DNA from: an uncultured Gemmataceae bacterium
GTDB taxonomy: Bacteria > Planctomycetota > Planctomycetia > Gemmatales > Gemmataceae
DNA length: 64,000 nucleotides
Assembly (NCBI GenBank): GCA_937923405.1
Contig: CALDUY010000005.1
Coordinates: 62,001 to 126,000 of the forward strand
Direction: 5' to 3'
Both the position numbers and the translations under genes were made by a program. Shown here one piece after another: positions 44,720 through 52,646 of the stretch (positions within the stretch are counted from its first letter, which is position 1; each line of letters begins with the position of its first letter). The notes beneath the pieces are model-generated. The model made no database searches. It had not been told where the DNA came from and saw only the letters and a list, made by a program, of their open reading frames with translations.

Positions 44720-45658
44720 ATGAAGTGTACTCTCATGCCTCGTAAAGTTGGTTTGTTAGTCGGTCGCGAATGGTCCTGGCCTCCTAAGTTTCTCGAAGAG
44801 GTCAACCGTCGAAATCAGGGAGTCGTCGCCGAGTACGTTCAACTTGGCGGGACACGCATGGATGAGCCGATCGACTATACGGTTCTTGTCGATCGTATCT
44901 CGCATGAGGTGCCGTACTATCGCAGCTATCTCAAGTATGCCATGCTTCAAGGAGTCACGGTCGTCAACAATCCGTTCATGTGGACAGCGGACGACAAGTT
45001 TTTCGAGGCGGCCCTCGCGGTGAAGCTCGGTGTCGCTCATCCTAAGACCGTGGTCTTGCCCAACAAGGACTACGTTCCCGGCATCATTCATCAAGAAAGT
45101 CTGCGGAATCTGGTCTTTCCGCTCGATTGGGAAGCACTGCTGGACTACATCGGGTTACCCTGTGTGCTGAAGGACGCACATGGAGGCGGCTGGCGCAACG
45201 TGGCCATCTGTCGCTCGTTCGACGAGCTGATGTTCCACTATAACCAGTCCGGGTTGCTGACCATGGTGCTGCAAGAGTTCATTGACTTCGAGGGCTACTT
45301 CCGTTGTTTGTGTCTGGGGCAAGAAGATATATTAGTCATGAAATACGATCCAAAAAATCGTAAATATCTCACCGACACCGACCATCTTCAGACCGCTCTG
45401 GGACAGCGCGTGCAAGAGGATTCGATCAAGCTTATGCAAGCGTTGGGCTACGATATGTGTTCTGCCGAGTTTGCGGTCCGCGACGGCATTCCCTATGCCA
45501 TCGACTTCATGAACCCCGCGCCGGACATGGACATCAACTCGCTGACTCCCAAGTATTTTGAATGGGCGGTGACGCACATGGCCGACTTGGTCATCCGACT
45601 GGCTCAACAGCCACGGCCCCAGGTTCGAGAACTACGCTGGAGTCGATTGTTTTCCTGA
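44720..45658 (+). CDS. ATP-grasp ligase-like protein
   Basis: 312 residues. ATP-grasp fold similar to glutathione synthetase/RimK-type ligases: N-terminal PRKVGLLVGREWSWP, central LPCVLKDAHGGGWRNV (the glycine-rich ATP loop with a Lys) and MVLQEFIDFEGYFRCLCL, and C-terminal CSAEFAVRDGIPYAIDFMNPAPDMD with the acid residues that bind Mg2+. It would join a carboxylate to an amine through an acylphosphate. Substrates unknown. The ATG at 44735 (MPRKVGLL) is an equally good start. It ends an operon with a gamma-glutamyl hydrolase, an esterase and a DUF4259 gene. Confidence 0.82.
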   Translation: MKCTLMPRKVGLLVGREWSWPPKFLEEVNRRNQGVVAEYVQLGGTRMDEPIDYTVLVDRISHEVPYYRSYLKYAMLQGVTVVNNPFMWTADDKFFEAALAVKLGVAHPKTVVLPNKDYVPGIIHQESLRNLVFPLDWEALLDYIGLPCVLKDAHGGGWRNVAICRSFDELMFHYNQSGLLTMVLQEFIDFEGYFRCLCLGQEDILVMKYDPKNRKYLTDTDHLQTALGQRVQEDSIKLMQALGYDMCSAEFAVRDGIPYAIDFMNPAPDMDINSLTPKYFEWAVTHMADLVIRLAQQPRPQVRELRWSRLFS

Positions 45659-45682
45659 GGACGCCTCACGAGACATGAAAGC

Positions 45683-46066
45683 ATGTGTGCGGGATGGGTT
45701 CTGGCGCTGACGGTACTACTCGGCTTCCTGGTGGCCGGCTCGATCTTGTTCAAGTTTTTGTCCAGTTCCGACCTAACCCTTCCGGAATCTGCTCAGACAC
45801 ATGCGACTGTCGAGGATGAGATTGCCAAGTTAAAAGCTCGGCTCGACACACTCGAACAGTCCGGAACCTCAAACAGCTGGACGAAAATTTTACTACTCTG
45901 GCAAACTCGACGACGACTGAAAGAGCTGCAACTTCGCCACGCCAAGTCAGAGCAACAGGCGCGTCATCAGTGTGAACGTGCTCAAGGCATTTGCACCCCA
46001 GAAAGTCTACCTCGACCATCAAGCGACATTCAGACTCCGCCATCTCGCAAAGGCGATCGACTGTGA
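45683..46066 (+). CDS. Small membrane-anchored coiled-coil protein
   Basis: 127 residues. One N-terminal transmembrane helix (about 5-27), then a coiled coil (VEDEIAKLKARLDTLEQ and RRRLKELQLRHAKSEQQ), then a proline-rich end. No family recognised. The 3' end overlaps the end of the convergent receiver-like gene by 37 bases. It lies 24 bases after the ATP-grasp gene, possibly as last gene of that operon. Confidence 0.55.
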   Translation: MCAGWVLALTVLLGFLVAGSILFKFLSSSDLTLPESAQTHATVEDEIAKLKARLDTLEQSGTSNSWTKILLLWQTRRRLKELQLRHAKSEQQARHQCERAQGICTPESLPRPSSDIQTPPSRKGDRL

Positions 46067-46431
46067 TCGTCCTTCAACCACGCTGGCAGGGCAGTAGGTA
46101 GTTCCTCGACAAACTTACTCCGCGGCCAGACGAGGTCACAGCCGGCCTCCCGAGCGGCTTTCAGTGTCACCGTGTCTACATGCGAGCCGTACCCCACCAC
46201 CAGCAAGCGTCGGGCCTGCTCGCCGCGGAGACGTGGAAGAAGTTGCGTCAGGTTCAAATCAGGATAATGCAGATCGAGAATAACACATTTTATTTCGGGA
46301 TGCTCCACCAGTTTGACTAGCGTGTCCACCGTTCGAGCGATAGCCACGGTCAGACCTAACGCTTGGGCAGTGCCTGTGACTTTGCTGCTAAAGATGAGCT
46401 CATCACACAAGAGAATTCCGGATGCCTTCAT
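46030..46431 (-). CDS. Receiver-like (CheY-fold) protein
   Basis: 133 residues from the ATG at 46431, which overlaps the stop of the Nudix gene (ATGA). The sequence follows a response-regulator receiver: an acidic pair near the N-terminus (LLCDELIF), the phospho-acceptor Asp in CVILDLHYPDLNL, a strand RLLVVGYGSH in place of the Thr/Ser strand, and PRSKFVEEL with a Lys near the end. There is no output domain. The threonine site is replaced by Gly/Tyr, so phosphotransfer may be altered. It could be a pseudo-receiver linked to the Nudix enzyme. Confidence 0.6.
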   Translation of the reverse strand: MKASGILLCDELIFSSKVTGTAQALGLTVAIARTVDTLVKLVEHPEIKCVILDLHYPDLNLTQLLPRLRGEQARRLLVVGYGSHVDTVTLKAAREAGCDLVWPRSKFVEELPTALPAWLKDDHSRSPLRDGGV

Positions 46432-47003
46432 TCGAGTTTGCCCAAAAGTTCGTAATGATGCAAAATGAGCCAAGCCTTGGCGTCGATACGAAGCGACCGA
46501 TCCCGCACTATTCGACAGATGCCTTCATAATCCAGTAGATGCGCTTCGATTTCTTCGCTTTTCTCAGGCTGATTTGCAATACGTTCGTCGCCGACCACGT
46601 CGATGAATGCCAGCACGGTAGCTTCGTCGGTCAATCCGCTCGACGAGTAAACCGGTTGCGTAACACGGTGGATTTTGACGACGTCAAAACCGGTTTCTTC
46701 CTTGATTTCGCGATGAATGGCCGATTCGACCGACTCTCCTTCGTCGATCAACCCCGCTGGCAGCCCGTAGATGTAATCGCCAATCGGAACGCGGAACTCC
46801 TTGATCAGAACTAGCCGTGGCGGCTGTCCGGGATTGCGAAGGATGGGCACGATAACCACGGCATCTTCGGGAGTGCTCTTGTACGGCTCGGCATGTCGCG
46901 AGGCAAAGACCCAGTGCCCCTCGTGGTCGTTGTGCTGATAGTCGGTGACGAACAGGTTCAGCCAGCGTTGCTGAGTAAGTTGGCGAACACGAAGTATTTT
47001 CAT
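46428..47003 (-). CDS. Nudix hydrolase, ADP-ribose-pyrophosphatase-like
   Basis: 191 residues. The Nudix box is complete: GLIDEGESVESAIHREIKEE, followed by TGF, fits Gx5Ex7REUxEExGU. The strand context (VVIVPILRNPGQPPRLVLIKEFRVPIGDYIYGLPAG) matches ADP-ribose pyrophosphatase-type members. It hydrolyses a nucleoside diphosphate linked to another moiety, using Mg2+. It lies 15 bases downstream of the PII gene and overlaps the receiver-like gene. Confidence 0.9.
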   Translation of the reverse strand: MKILRVRQLTQQRWLNLFVTDYQHNDHEGHWVFASRHAEPYKSTPEDAVVIVPILRNPGQPPRLVLIKEFRVPIGDYIYGLPAGLIDEGESVESAIHREIKEETGFDVVKIHRVTQPVYSSSGLTDEATVLAFIDVVGDERIANQPEKSEEIEAHLLDYEGICRIVRDRSLRIDAKAWLILHHYELLGKLE

Positions 47004-47018
47004 AGGATCGTTTTTATC

Positions 47019-47366
47019 TCAAATAGCCTCGGGACCGCGTTCGCCCGTACGGATGCGGATGCAATCCTCGAGCGGAAGGATGAAGATTTTGCCATCGCCG
47101 ATCCGTCCTTCGGGGCCAGTGCGTCCGGCCTCCATGATGGCATTGACCGTCGGTTCAACGAAGTCTTCGTTGACCGCGATCTGGAGTTGAACCTTGCGAA
47201 CTAGATTGACGGTCAGTTCGTGGCCACGGTAGACTTCGGATTGCCCCTTTTGCCGACCTACTCCTTGCACATCGATCACGGTGAGACGAAAAACCTCAAC
47301 CTTGTTGAGGGCTTCCTTGACCGCTTCCAGTTTTGCCGGCTGAATGATGGCCAGAATCAGCTTCAT
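47019..47366 (-). CDS. PII nitrogen regulatory protein, T-loop without Tyr51
   Basis: 115 residues of the GlnB/GlnK family, a trimeric sensor of 2-oxoglutarate and ATP/ADP. Seen are MKLILAIIQPAKLEAVKEAL, the T-loop GVGRQKGQSEVYRGHELTVN, the B-loop AGRTGPEGRIGDGKIFILP and CIRIRTGERG, which bind nucleotide. Tyr46 is present, but position 51, the site uridylylated in proteobacteria, is Leu, and position 49 is His. Regulation by GlnD at Tyr51 is therefore not possible; ligand binding would be the only signal. No ammonium transporter gene is adjacent. Confidence 0.95.
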   Translation of the reverse strand: MKLILAIIQPAKLEAVKEALNKVEVFRLTVIDVQGVGRQKGQSEVYRGHELTVNLVRKVQLQIAVNEDFVEPTVNAIMEAGRTGPEGRIGDGKIFILPLEDCIRIRTGERGPEAI

Positions 47367-47435
47367 GATCGCCTCCCTTGTGTGTTATCGTATGCGCGCC
47401 AAGGGAGGTCGGGCTAGACGATTCAGCAAGGAGAA

Positions 47436-48260
47436 TTACCCAGCACGCAACAGATGGGCAGGAGCTAGCTCCGGACAAGCCAGCACCTCGGGAGAAATGA
47501 AAAAGGAGTGTTCTAGTGCGAATTGCCCGCGCAGGTCGGCATGGCTACAAGCGTCGGTCATCGCCAGCCAGACGGAACCGGGCGGAAACCGCCACAGTCG
47601 ACGCGAGCCGCGCTGCTGAAAATCGAAATCGCTCTTGAGATAATCATGCAAGCGCAACATGAAGACATCGGAAGGGCAGGGGCGATTCACTCGCAACAAA
47701 CGAGTGAGACGCGCTCCCCATTCGTGGAACCAACCTGCGCTGGATTGTCGCACCCGGTCGGCATAGCGGTGGAGCAATCGCGACAACGGCTCCGAGGTAG
47801 CCCAGACACGCACCTCACTGGGATGGATATTGGCAAAAACCCGGAGAATCCGACGGCCACGAGCGGGCCGGCCTGGAAAAGCATCGACGTGCAACAGGTC
47901 ATTCCGAGCATGCGGCCGCGCTCGGCGCGTGGCGGCTTCTTCGGGACGAAACGTCGCCAGATCCGGAGTGATTCCTCTTTGATAGCGAGGAAGCGAATCC
48001 TTCAGCCAGCAGGTCACCGCCTGAGAAAACTCAGCCAGAATCCGTCTTAACCGCTCCGCTTGTTCCCAGCTTTGCCAGACAAATCCCGTGACTTCATCCC
48101 TGGTCGGGTCGTAACAAATGTGCTTCCGCCGTAGCCCGCCGGGCTGCTGCTCCAGCAGGAAGGCATGATCGTCGCCTGTGGGCAAAGCAAACGGAGCTTG
48201 TGGAAGAAACAGCAGTTCGCCGCTCTCCAGTGATTCCGGTTGCGGAGTAGGGTTGGCCAT
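47436..48260 (-). CDS. Kdo hydroxylase-like Fe(II)/2-oxoglutarate dioxygenase
   Basis: 274 residues from the ATG at 48260 (GGAGGAGACAAGG upstream). The middle segment RNDLLHVDAFPGRPARGRR matches the Kdo 3-hydroxylase (KdoO) family, with H-x-D as iron ligands, then ILRVFANIHPSEVRVWATSEP. In Burkholderia and Yersinia KdoO turns Kdo into Ko in the lipopolysaccharide core. Here it would imply a Kdo-containing outer membrane. The last 30 residues include DLRGQFALEHSFFI, where the second His could complete the site. It is upstream of PII by 69 bases. Confidence 0.8.
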   Translation of the reverse strand: MANPTPQPESLESGELLFLPQAPFALPTGDDHAFLLEQQPGGLRRKHICYDPTRDEVTGFVWQSWEQAERLRRILAEFSQAVTCWLKDSLPRYQRGITPDLATFRPEEAATRRARPHARNDLLHVDAFPGRPARGRRILRVFANIHPSEVRVWATSEPLSRLLHRYADRVRQSSAGWFHEWGARLTRLLRVNRPCPSDVFMLRLHDYLKSDFDFQQRGSRRLWRFPPGSVWLAMTDACSHADLRGQFALEHSFFISPEVLACPELAPAHLLRAG

Positions 48261-48322
48261 CCTTGTCTCCTCCGAGAACACCGAGCATACGCTCGAAGTC
48301 GGGGTTGAGACAAGATGAATTC

Positions 48323-50089
48323 TCAGTCACCGGTAACGTAGCCCGTCTGTGCCCGCGGAGACACGCCGCCTGCGAGAACCCCAGGTTGCGGTCCGACTTG
48401 CACGGCCATTACCATTCCGTTGGCCCAATCGCCAGTAGCCCGCACTTCGTGCCCTCGGGCAGTCAGCTCCTTACGAGTCTCCATTGGGATGCGGCCTTCC
48501 ACGACCACTTCGCCAGGCTTGGCCTTCCGCGGATAGAACGAGCTGGGAAAATGGGTAGTGTGGAAAGAAGCGGCATCGATCGCTTGTTGCAGGTTCATGC
48601 CGAAATCGACCACATTAAGAAAGAACAACAGGGTCCACTGATCCTGCTGATCGCCTCCTGGAGTTCCGAAGGCTAGATACGGTTTGCCAGCCTTAAGAGC
48701 TAGCGAGGGAGTGAGTGTGGTGCGTGGCCGTTTTCGCGGAGCCAAGGCGCCAGGACGATGTGGGTCGAGATCGAACATCTGACCACGAGTTCCCATCGGG
48801 AAGCCAACTCCGGGCACCACTGGTGACGACGGGATCCACCCGCCGGAACAGGTCGCGGCCATCAAGTTGCCCTGTGCGTCGACGCAACAGGTATGGATAG
48901 TATCGTGGTCGTAAATCTCGCCGTCATCTTCAAGGCCAAGCAGCTCGTCCATGCCGACGAGCGGTTCTTTGGCCGCGTCTCCGGGCCGCATCTCCAGCGA
49001 GGCTTTCTTGGGATCGATGAGTTTACGGCGTTCGTCGGCGTACTCTTTGGAGAGCAAGCGATCCAGTGGAACCTGCACGAAGGCCGGATCGCCGTAGTAT
49101 TTCTCTCGATCGGCAAAGGCCAGTTTGGCCGCTTCGACCACGGTATGAATGTAGCTGGCCGAGTTGTGGCCCATTTTGGCCAGGTCGAACCCCTCGAGCA
49201 GACGCAGTTGTTGCAGGAAGACCGGCCCCTGAGTCCACGGACCACACTTATAGACCGTGATTCCTCGATAATCGACGAAAACCGGTTCCTCGATCGTCGG
49301 CTTCCAGGCAGCAAAGTCGTCCTTGGTCAGGATTCCTCGGTGCGACCGCTTGGTGGCATCGCGAATCGCCGTCTTGCTCATGAAGTCAACGATCTTTTCC
49401 GCGATCTCGCCTTTATACCAGAAGTCGATCGCCGCCTGGATGGCATCTTCTCGACCGTGTTTTCGAGCAGCCAGTTCGACGTCAACCGCCTTCTTGACTG
49501 TCGCAGCCCAGCTAGCGTTGCGGTGCAACTCGCCGACCTGCGGGACACGCCCTTCAGGAAGATACAGTTCCGCCGACGTGGGCCATTCTCCCTGAAACCG
49601 TTTGACTAGTCCGTTGAGCGATCGACGCAAAGTAGCGTACATCGGAAACCCGTTCGCCGCTAGATCGATCGAGGGTTCCAAGACGTCGGCCAAGGTGAGT
49701 GTGCCAAAGCGTTTGAGGGCAAAAGCCCACGAACCAAAGGCCGCTGGAACCGTGGCCGGGAGAAAGCCATCTCCTGGGATCAGTTTGACCCCGAGCTTGT
49801 GGAAATAGTCGATGGTTGCCGCCTTGCCGCTGAACCCCTGCCCCGAGATAGAAAACACCTTCTTTTCGGAGGCAGAATAGATCAAAATTGGCACCTCGCC
49901 GCCCAGTCCGTTCAGATGCGGCATTAGCAAATTCAGAGCGAAGCCAGAAGCGACGGCGGCATCAACGGCGTTGCCGCCTTTGTCGAACATGCGCTGGCCA
50001 GCGCGTGCCGCCAGATAATGCCCTGAAGCGAGAACCCCTTTACGTCCCAGATACAGAGGCCGAGTGGTAAACGTGGATGGTTCCGGCAT
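48323..50089 (-). CDS. ggt: Gamma-glutamyltransferase family protein
   Basis: 588 residues from the ATG at 50089. Ntn-hydrolase that transfers or hydrolyses gamma-glutamyl groups of glutathione and related peptides. The large-subunit part has MFDKGGNAVDAAVASGFALN and NGLGGEVPILIY. The autocatalytic nucleophile site is in HDTIHTCCVDAQGN, where a Thr aligns with the catalytic Thr of E. coli enzyme. The small-subunit part has ALAPRKRPRTTLTPSLALK and FGTPGGDQQDQWTLLFFLN. There is no clear signal peptide, unlike secreted family members, so it may be cytoplasmic. It starts 18 bases after hslU. Confidence 0.92.
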   Translation of the reverse strand: MPEPSTFTTRPLYLGRKGVLASGHYLAARAGQRMFDKGGNAVDAAVASGFALNLLMPHLNGLGGEVPILIYSASEKKVFSISGQGFSGKAATIDYFHKLGVKLIPGDGFLPATVPAAFGSWAFALKRFGTLTLADVLEPSIDLAANGFPMYATLRRSLNGLVKRFQGEWPTSAELYLPEGRVPQVGELHRNASWAATVKKAVDVELAARKHGREDAIQAAIDFWYKGEIAEKIVDFMSKTAIRDATKRSHRGILTKDDFAAWKPTIEEPVFVDYRGITVYKCGPWTQGPVFLQQLRLLEGFDLAKMGHNSASYIHTVVEAAKLAFADREKYYGDPAFVQVPLDRLLSKEYADERRKLIDPKKASLEMRPGDAAKEPLVGMDELLGLEDDGEIYDHDTIHTCCVDAQGNLMAATCSGGWIPSSPVVPGVGFPMGTRGQMFDLDPHRPGALAPRKRPRTTLTPSLALKAGKPYLAFGTPGGDQQDQWTLLFFLNVVDFGMNLQQAIDAASFHTTHFPSSFYPRKAKPGEVVVEGRIPMETRKELTARGHEVRATGDWANGMVMAVQVGPQPGVLAGGVSPRAQTGYVTGD

Positions 50090-50107
50090 GGCTCGCTCCA
50101 CACGAGG

Positions 50108-51433
50108 TCATAGGATAAATTTGCTTAGGTCTTCTTGTTGCAATATCGCCTCGAGCCTCTGTCGAACATATGCCGCATCAATTCGCACCTGCTTGGAAGG
50201 CAGATCAGGAGCCTCGAAGCTGACTTCTTCGACGACTCGTTCCAGAATCGTATGCAGCCGTCGCGCGCCGATGTTCTGAGTCGTGCGATTCACTTCAAAA
50301 GCGATGTCGGCAATCGCTTCGAGGCCATCGGAGGTGAACTCAAGTCGAACTCCCTCGGTGCGGAGCAGCTCAACATATTGCTTGGTAATGGCGTGCTGGG
50401 GTTCCGTGAGAATCCGCAGGAAGTCGTCTCGGCCCAGATCGGTCAGTTCGACTCGAATAGGAAAGCGACCCTGCAACTCCGGCATCAGGTCCGACGGTTT
50501 ACTGACGTGAAACGCCCCCGCCGCGATGAACAGAATATGATCGGTTCGCACCTGACCATGTTTGGTGTTGACCGTTGTTCCCTCAACGACCGGCAACAAA
50601 TCGCGTTGCACTCCCTGACGAGAGACGTCCGGCCCGTGCGTCGCCTGGGGACCACATACTTTGTCGATCTCATCCAAAAAGATGATACCGTGATTTTCCA
50701 CCAGATCGATCGCTTTCTCAGCAACAACCGAGCGATCGATTAACCCCTCGCTTTCCTGTTCCATGAGAATGCGACGAGCCTCTCGGATGGTCACTTCACG
50801 GGTCTGCGAGCGATGGGGCATGAACTTCTCGAACATGCTCTGAAAATCGACATCCATCTGTTCCATGCCGAGGTTGGAGAAAATCTGCACTGGAACTGCT
50901 TTTTGATCGATCGTCAATTCGACCTTGCGTTCCTCCAGTTCCCCTGCTTCGAGTTTGGCACGGAATTTCTGCCGCGTGGATTGGTTGCGATCGTTTTCCT
51001 CGGCGTTCTCGGGATCCCAGTCCGACGAACCAGGCAATAACAGATCGAGCAACCGTTCCGTGACCCGCTCCTTGGCCTGGGTTTCCACCTTCTTGCGCTG
51101 CTCTTGCTTGACCAGGCCGATAGCAATCTCGACCAAATCACGGATCATGCTCTCGACGTCTCGACCGACGTAGCCAACCTCGGTGTATTTGGTCGCCTCG
51201 ACTTTGAGAAACGGCGCGCCGACCAACTGAGCAAGTCGTCGAGCGATCTCAGTTTTGCCGACCCCAGTCGGGCCGATCATGATGATGTTCTTCGGGGTGA
51301 CGTCCTTGCGCAGCTCTGGAGGAAGCTGCTGCCGTCGCCAACGATTACGGATAGCGACCGCCACCGCCTTCTTAGCAGCTAGTTGTCCGACAATGTAACG
51401 ATCCAATTCCTCGACGATCTGACGAGGCGTCAC
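50108..51433 (-). CDS. hslU: HslU ATPase subunit of the HslUV protease
   Basis: 441 residues. AAA+ unfoldase that feeds HslV. Walker A in IIMIGPTGVGKTEIARRLAQ, Walker B in NHGIIFLDEIDKV, sensor motifs LFIAAGAFHVSKPSDLMPEL, and the C-terminal ILQQEDLSKFIL, with the conserved end that docks into HslV. The I-domain lies between about residues 110 and 240. It starts 29 bases after hslV stops, the usual operon. Confidence 0.97.
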   Translation of the reverse strand: MTPRQIVEELDRYIVGQLAAKKAVAVAIRNRWRRQQLPPELRKDVTPKNIIMIGPTGVGKTEIARRLAQLVGAPFLKVEATKYTEVGYVGRDVESMIRDLVEIAIGLVKQEQRKKVETQAKERVTERLLDLLLPGSSDWDPENAEENDRNQSTRQKFRAKLEAGELEERKVELTIDQKAVPVQIFSNLGMEQMDVDFQSMFEKFMPHRSQTREVTIREARRILMEQESEGLIDRSVVAEKAIDLVENHGIIFLDEIDKVCGPQATHGPDVSRQGVQRDLLPVVEGTTVNTKHGQVRTDHILFIAAGAFHVSKPSDLMPELQGRFPIRVELTDLGRDDFLRILTEPQHAITKQYVELLRTEGVRLEFTSDGLEAIADIAFEVNRTTQNIGARRLHTILERVVEEVSFEAPDLPSKQVRIDAAYVRQRLEAILQQEDLSKFIL

Positions 51434-51462
51434 GATGCTCCTCCTCTCGCGGGTTTAGCAGG

Positions 51463-52008
51463 TTATAGCTCTTCGACGACAATGTTTCGATTGGTGAAAA
51501 TGCACAGATCGGCGGCGATCTCTAAGGAAACGCGGGCAATGTCACGAGCAGACAGCGTCGAATGGGCCGCCAGGGCTTTAGCTGCCGCCAGAGCAAATGA
51601 GCCGCCCGACCCAATCGCCGCCAATCCGTCTGTCGGCGCGATTATATCCCCCGTTCCGGAGAGGATAAGTAGGGTATCACGATCCGCAACGATCAACATA
51701 GCTTCCAAACGTCGTAAGGCTCGATCTGTTCGCCAGTCCTTGGCCAACTCCGTGGCCGCACGTGTGACGTTGCCCTGAAAATCCTTCAGACGAGCCTCAA
51801 ATCGCTCCACTAGGGCGAAGGCATCAGCGGCAGAGCCAGCAAACCCGGTCAGCACTTTACCGCCGTGAAGTCGGCGTATTTTCTGGGCATCGTGTTTGAA
51901 GACCACTTGCCCCAGTGTTACCTGACCGTCACCGGCCAAGGCCACCTTCCCCTGATGGCGAACAGCAACAATGGTTGTGGCGTGCAGTTGCTCCACCGAT
52001 TTCTCCAT
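51463..52008 (-). CDS. hslV: HslV peptidase subunit of the HslUV protease
   Basis: 181 residues. Threonine peptidase of the proteasome family. The N-terminal residues before Thr are processed: in [13 protein letters not shown] the catalytic Thr follows HAT, as usual. Also [20 protein letters not shown] and [19 protein letters not shown]. The gene is followed by hslU. It is divergent from the first TPM gene, with about 100 bases between, which must hold both promoters. Confidence 0.96.
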   Translation of the reverse strand: MEKSVEQLHATTIVAVRHQGKVALAGDGQVTLGQVVFKHDAQKIRRLHGGKVLTGFAGSAADAFALVERFEARLKDFQGNVTRAATELAKDWRTDRALRRLEAMLIVADRDTLLILSGTGDIIAPTDGLAAIGSGGSFALAAAKALAAHSTLSARDIARVSLEIAADLCIFTNRNIVVEEL

Positions 52009-52110
52009 TTTTTTTCGCTTACCTTCCTCTGTTGATAATAATACGGAGGACAGTACACGCTACTAGCGTGACAGTCCCGCTGGAGGTTTTACTTTGGGAG
52101 ATCTCCGCTT

Positions 52111-52614
52111 ATGTTCCGATTGAAACACCTGTTGGTTTTGACCTGTTTGTTGATTCTGGCAGGCACGGTGTGGGCGATCTATCCGCCGCCTGTACAAGAC
52201 GCTGGAAAGTTTTTCTCTATGCAGGCTACGGAGCAAGCCAACAAAAAGATTCGTGCCATCTACGACAAGTACAAAAAAGACGTGGTCGTCGAAACGATCA
52301 GTTCGCTCACTGCTGAGCAAATCAAGCAAATGGACGAGGAGGGAAAAGCGAAGTACTTCCGGAGACGCACGCAGGATCGCGCCAAGGAACTGGGCTTGAA
52401 TGGCGTCTACATCCTGTTCAGTAAAAAGCCACAACACTACCAGATTCACATGGACCCCGAGACGCAAAAAAGGATGTTCACGGTCGCCGATCGCAAAATT
52501 CTCGGCGAGAAAATCGTCGCTCAATTCAGGGAGGAGCGGTTTGACGCGGGCTTGCTCGATGGATTGGACGCCATCGAGGCCGCCTTCAAAGCCAACTCCG
52601 CTGACAAGAAATGA
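52111..52614 (+). CDS. TPM-domain protein, first of three
   Basis: 167 residues. Signal peptide to about residue 22 (LLVLTCLLILAGTVWA), then one TPM domain (VQDAGKFFSMQATEQANKKI, GLNGVYILFSKKPQHYQ). The TPM fold (named after TLP18.3, Psb32 and MOLO-1) is found in proteins at membranes, some of them phosphatases or repair factors. The gene ends 33 bases before a second TPM gene. There is no membrane anchor, so it is probably periplasmic. Function unknown. Confidence 0.75.
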   Translation: MFRLKHLLVLTCLLILAGTVWAIYPPPVQDAGKFFSMQATEQANKKIRAIYDKYKKDVVVETISSLTAEQIKQMDEEGKAKYFRRRTQDRAKELGLNGVYILFSKKPQHYQIHMDPETQKRMFTVADRKILGEKIVAQFREERFDAGLLDGLDAIEAAFKANSADKK

Positions 52615-52646
52615 CAACGCCCTCAACTAGAAGGAGACACCCAACC

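Noticed and set aside
48893..49609. 238-residue frame antisense to gamma-glutamyltransferase
   Set aside because: The opposite strand is a clear conserved gene, and the antisense frame has no family resemblance.
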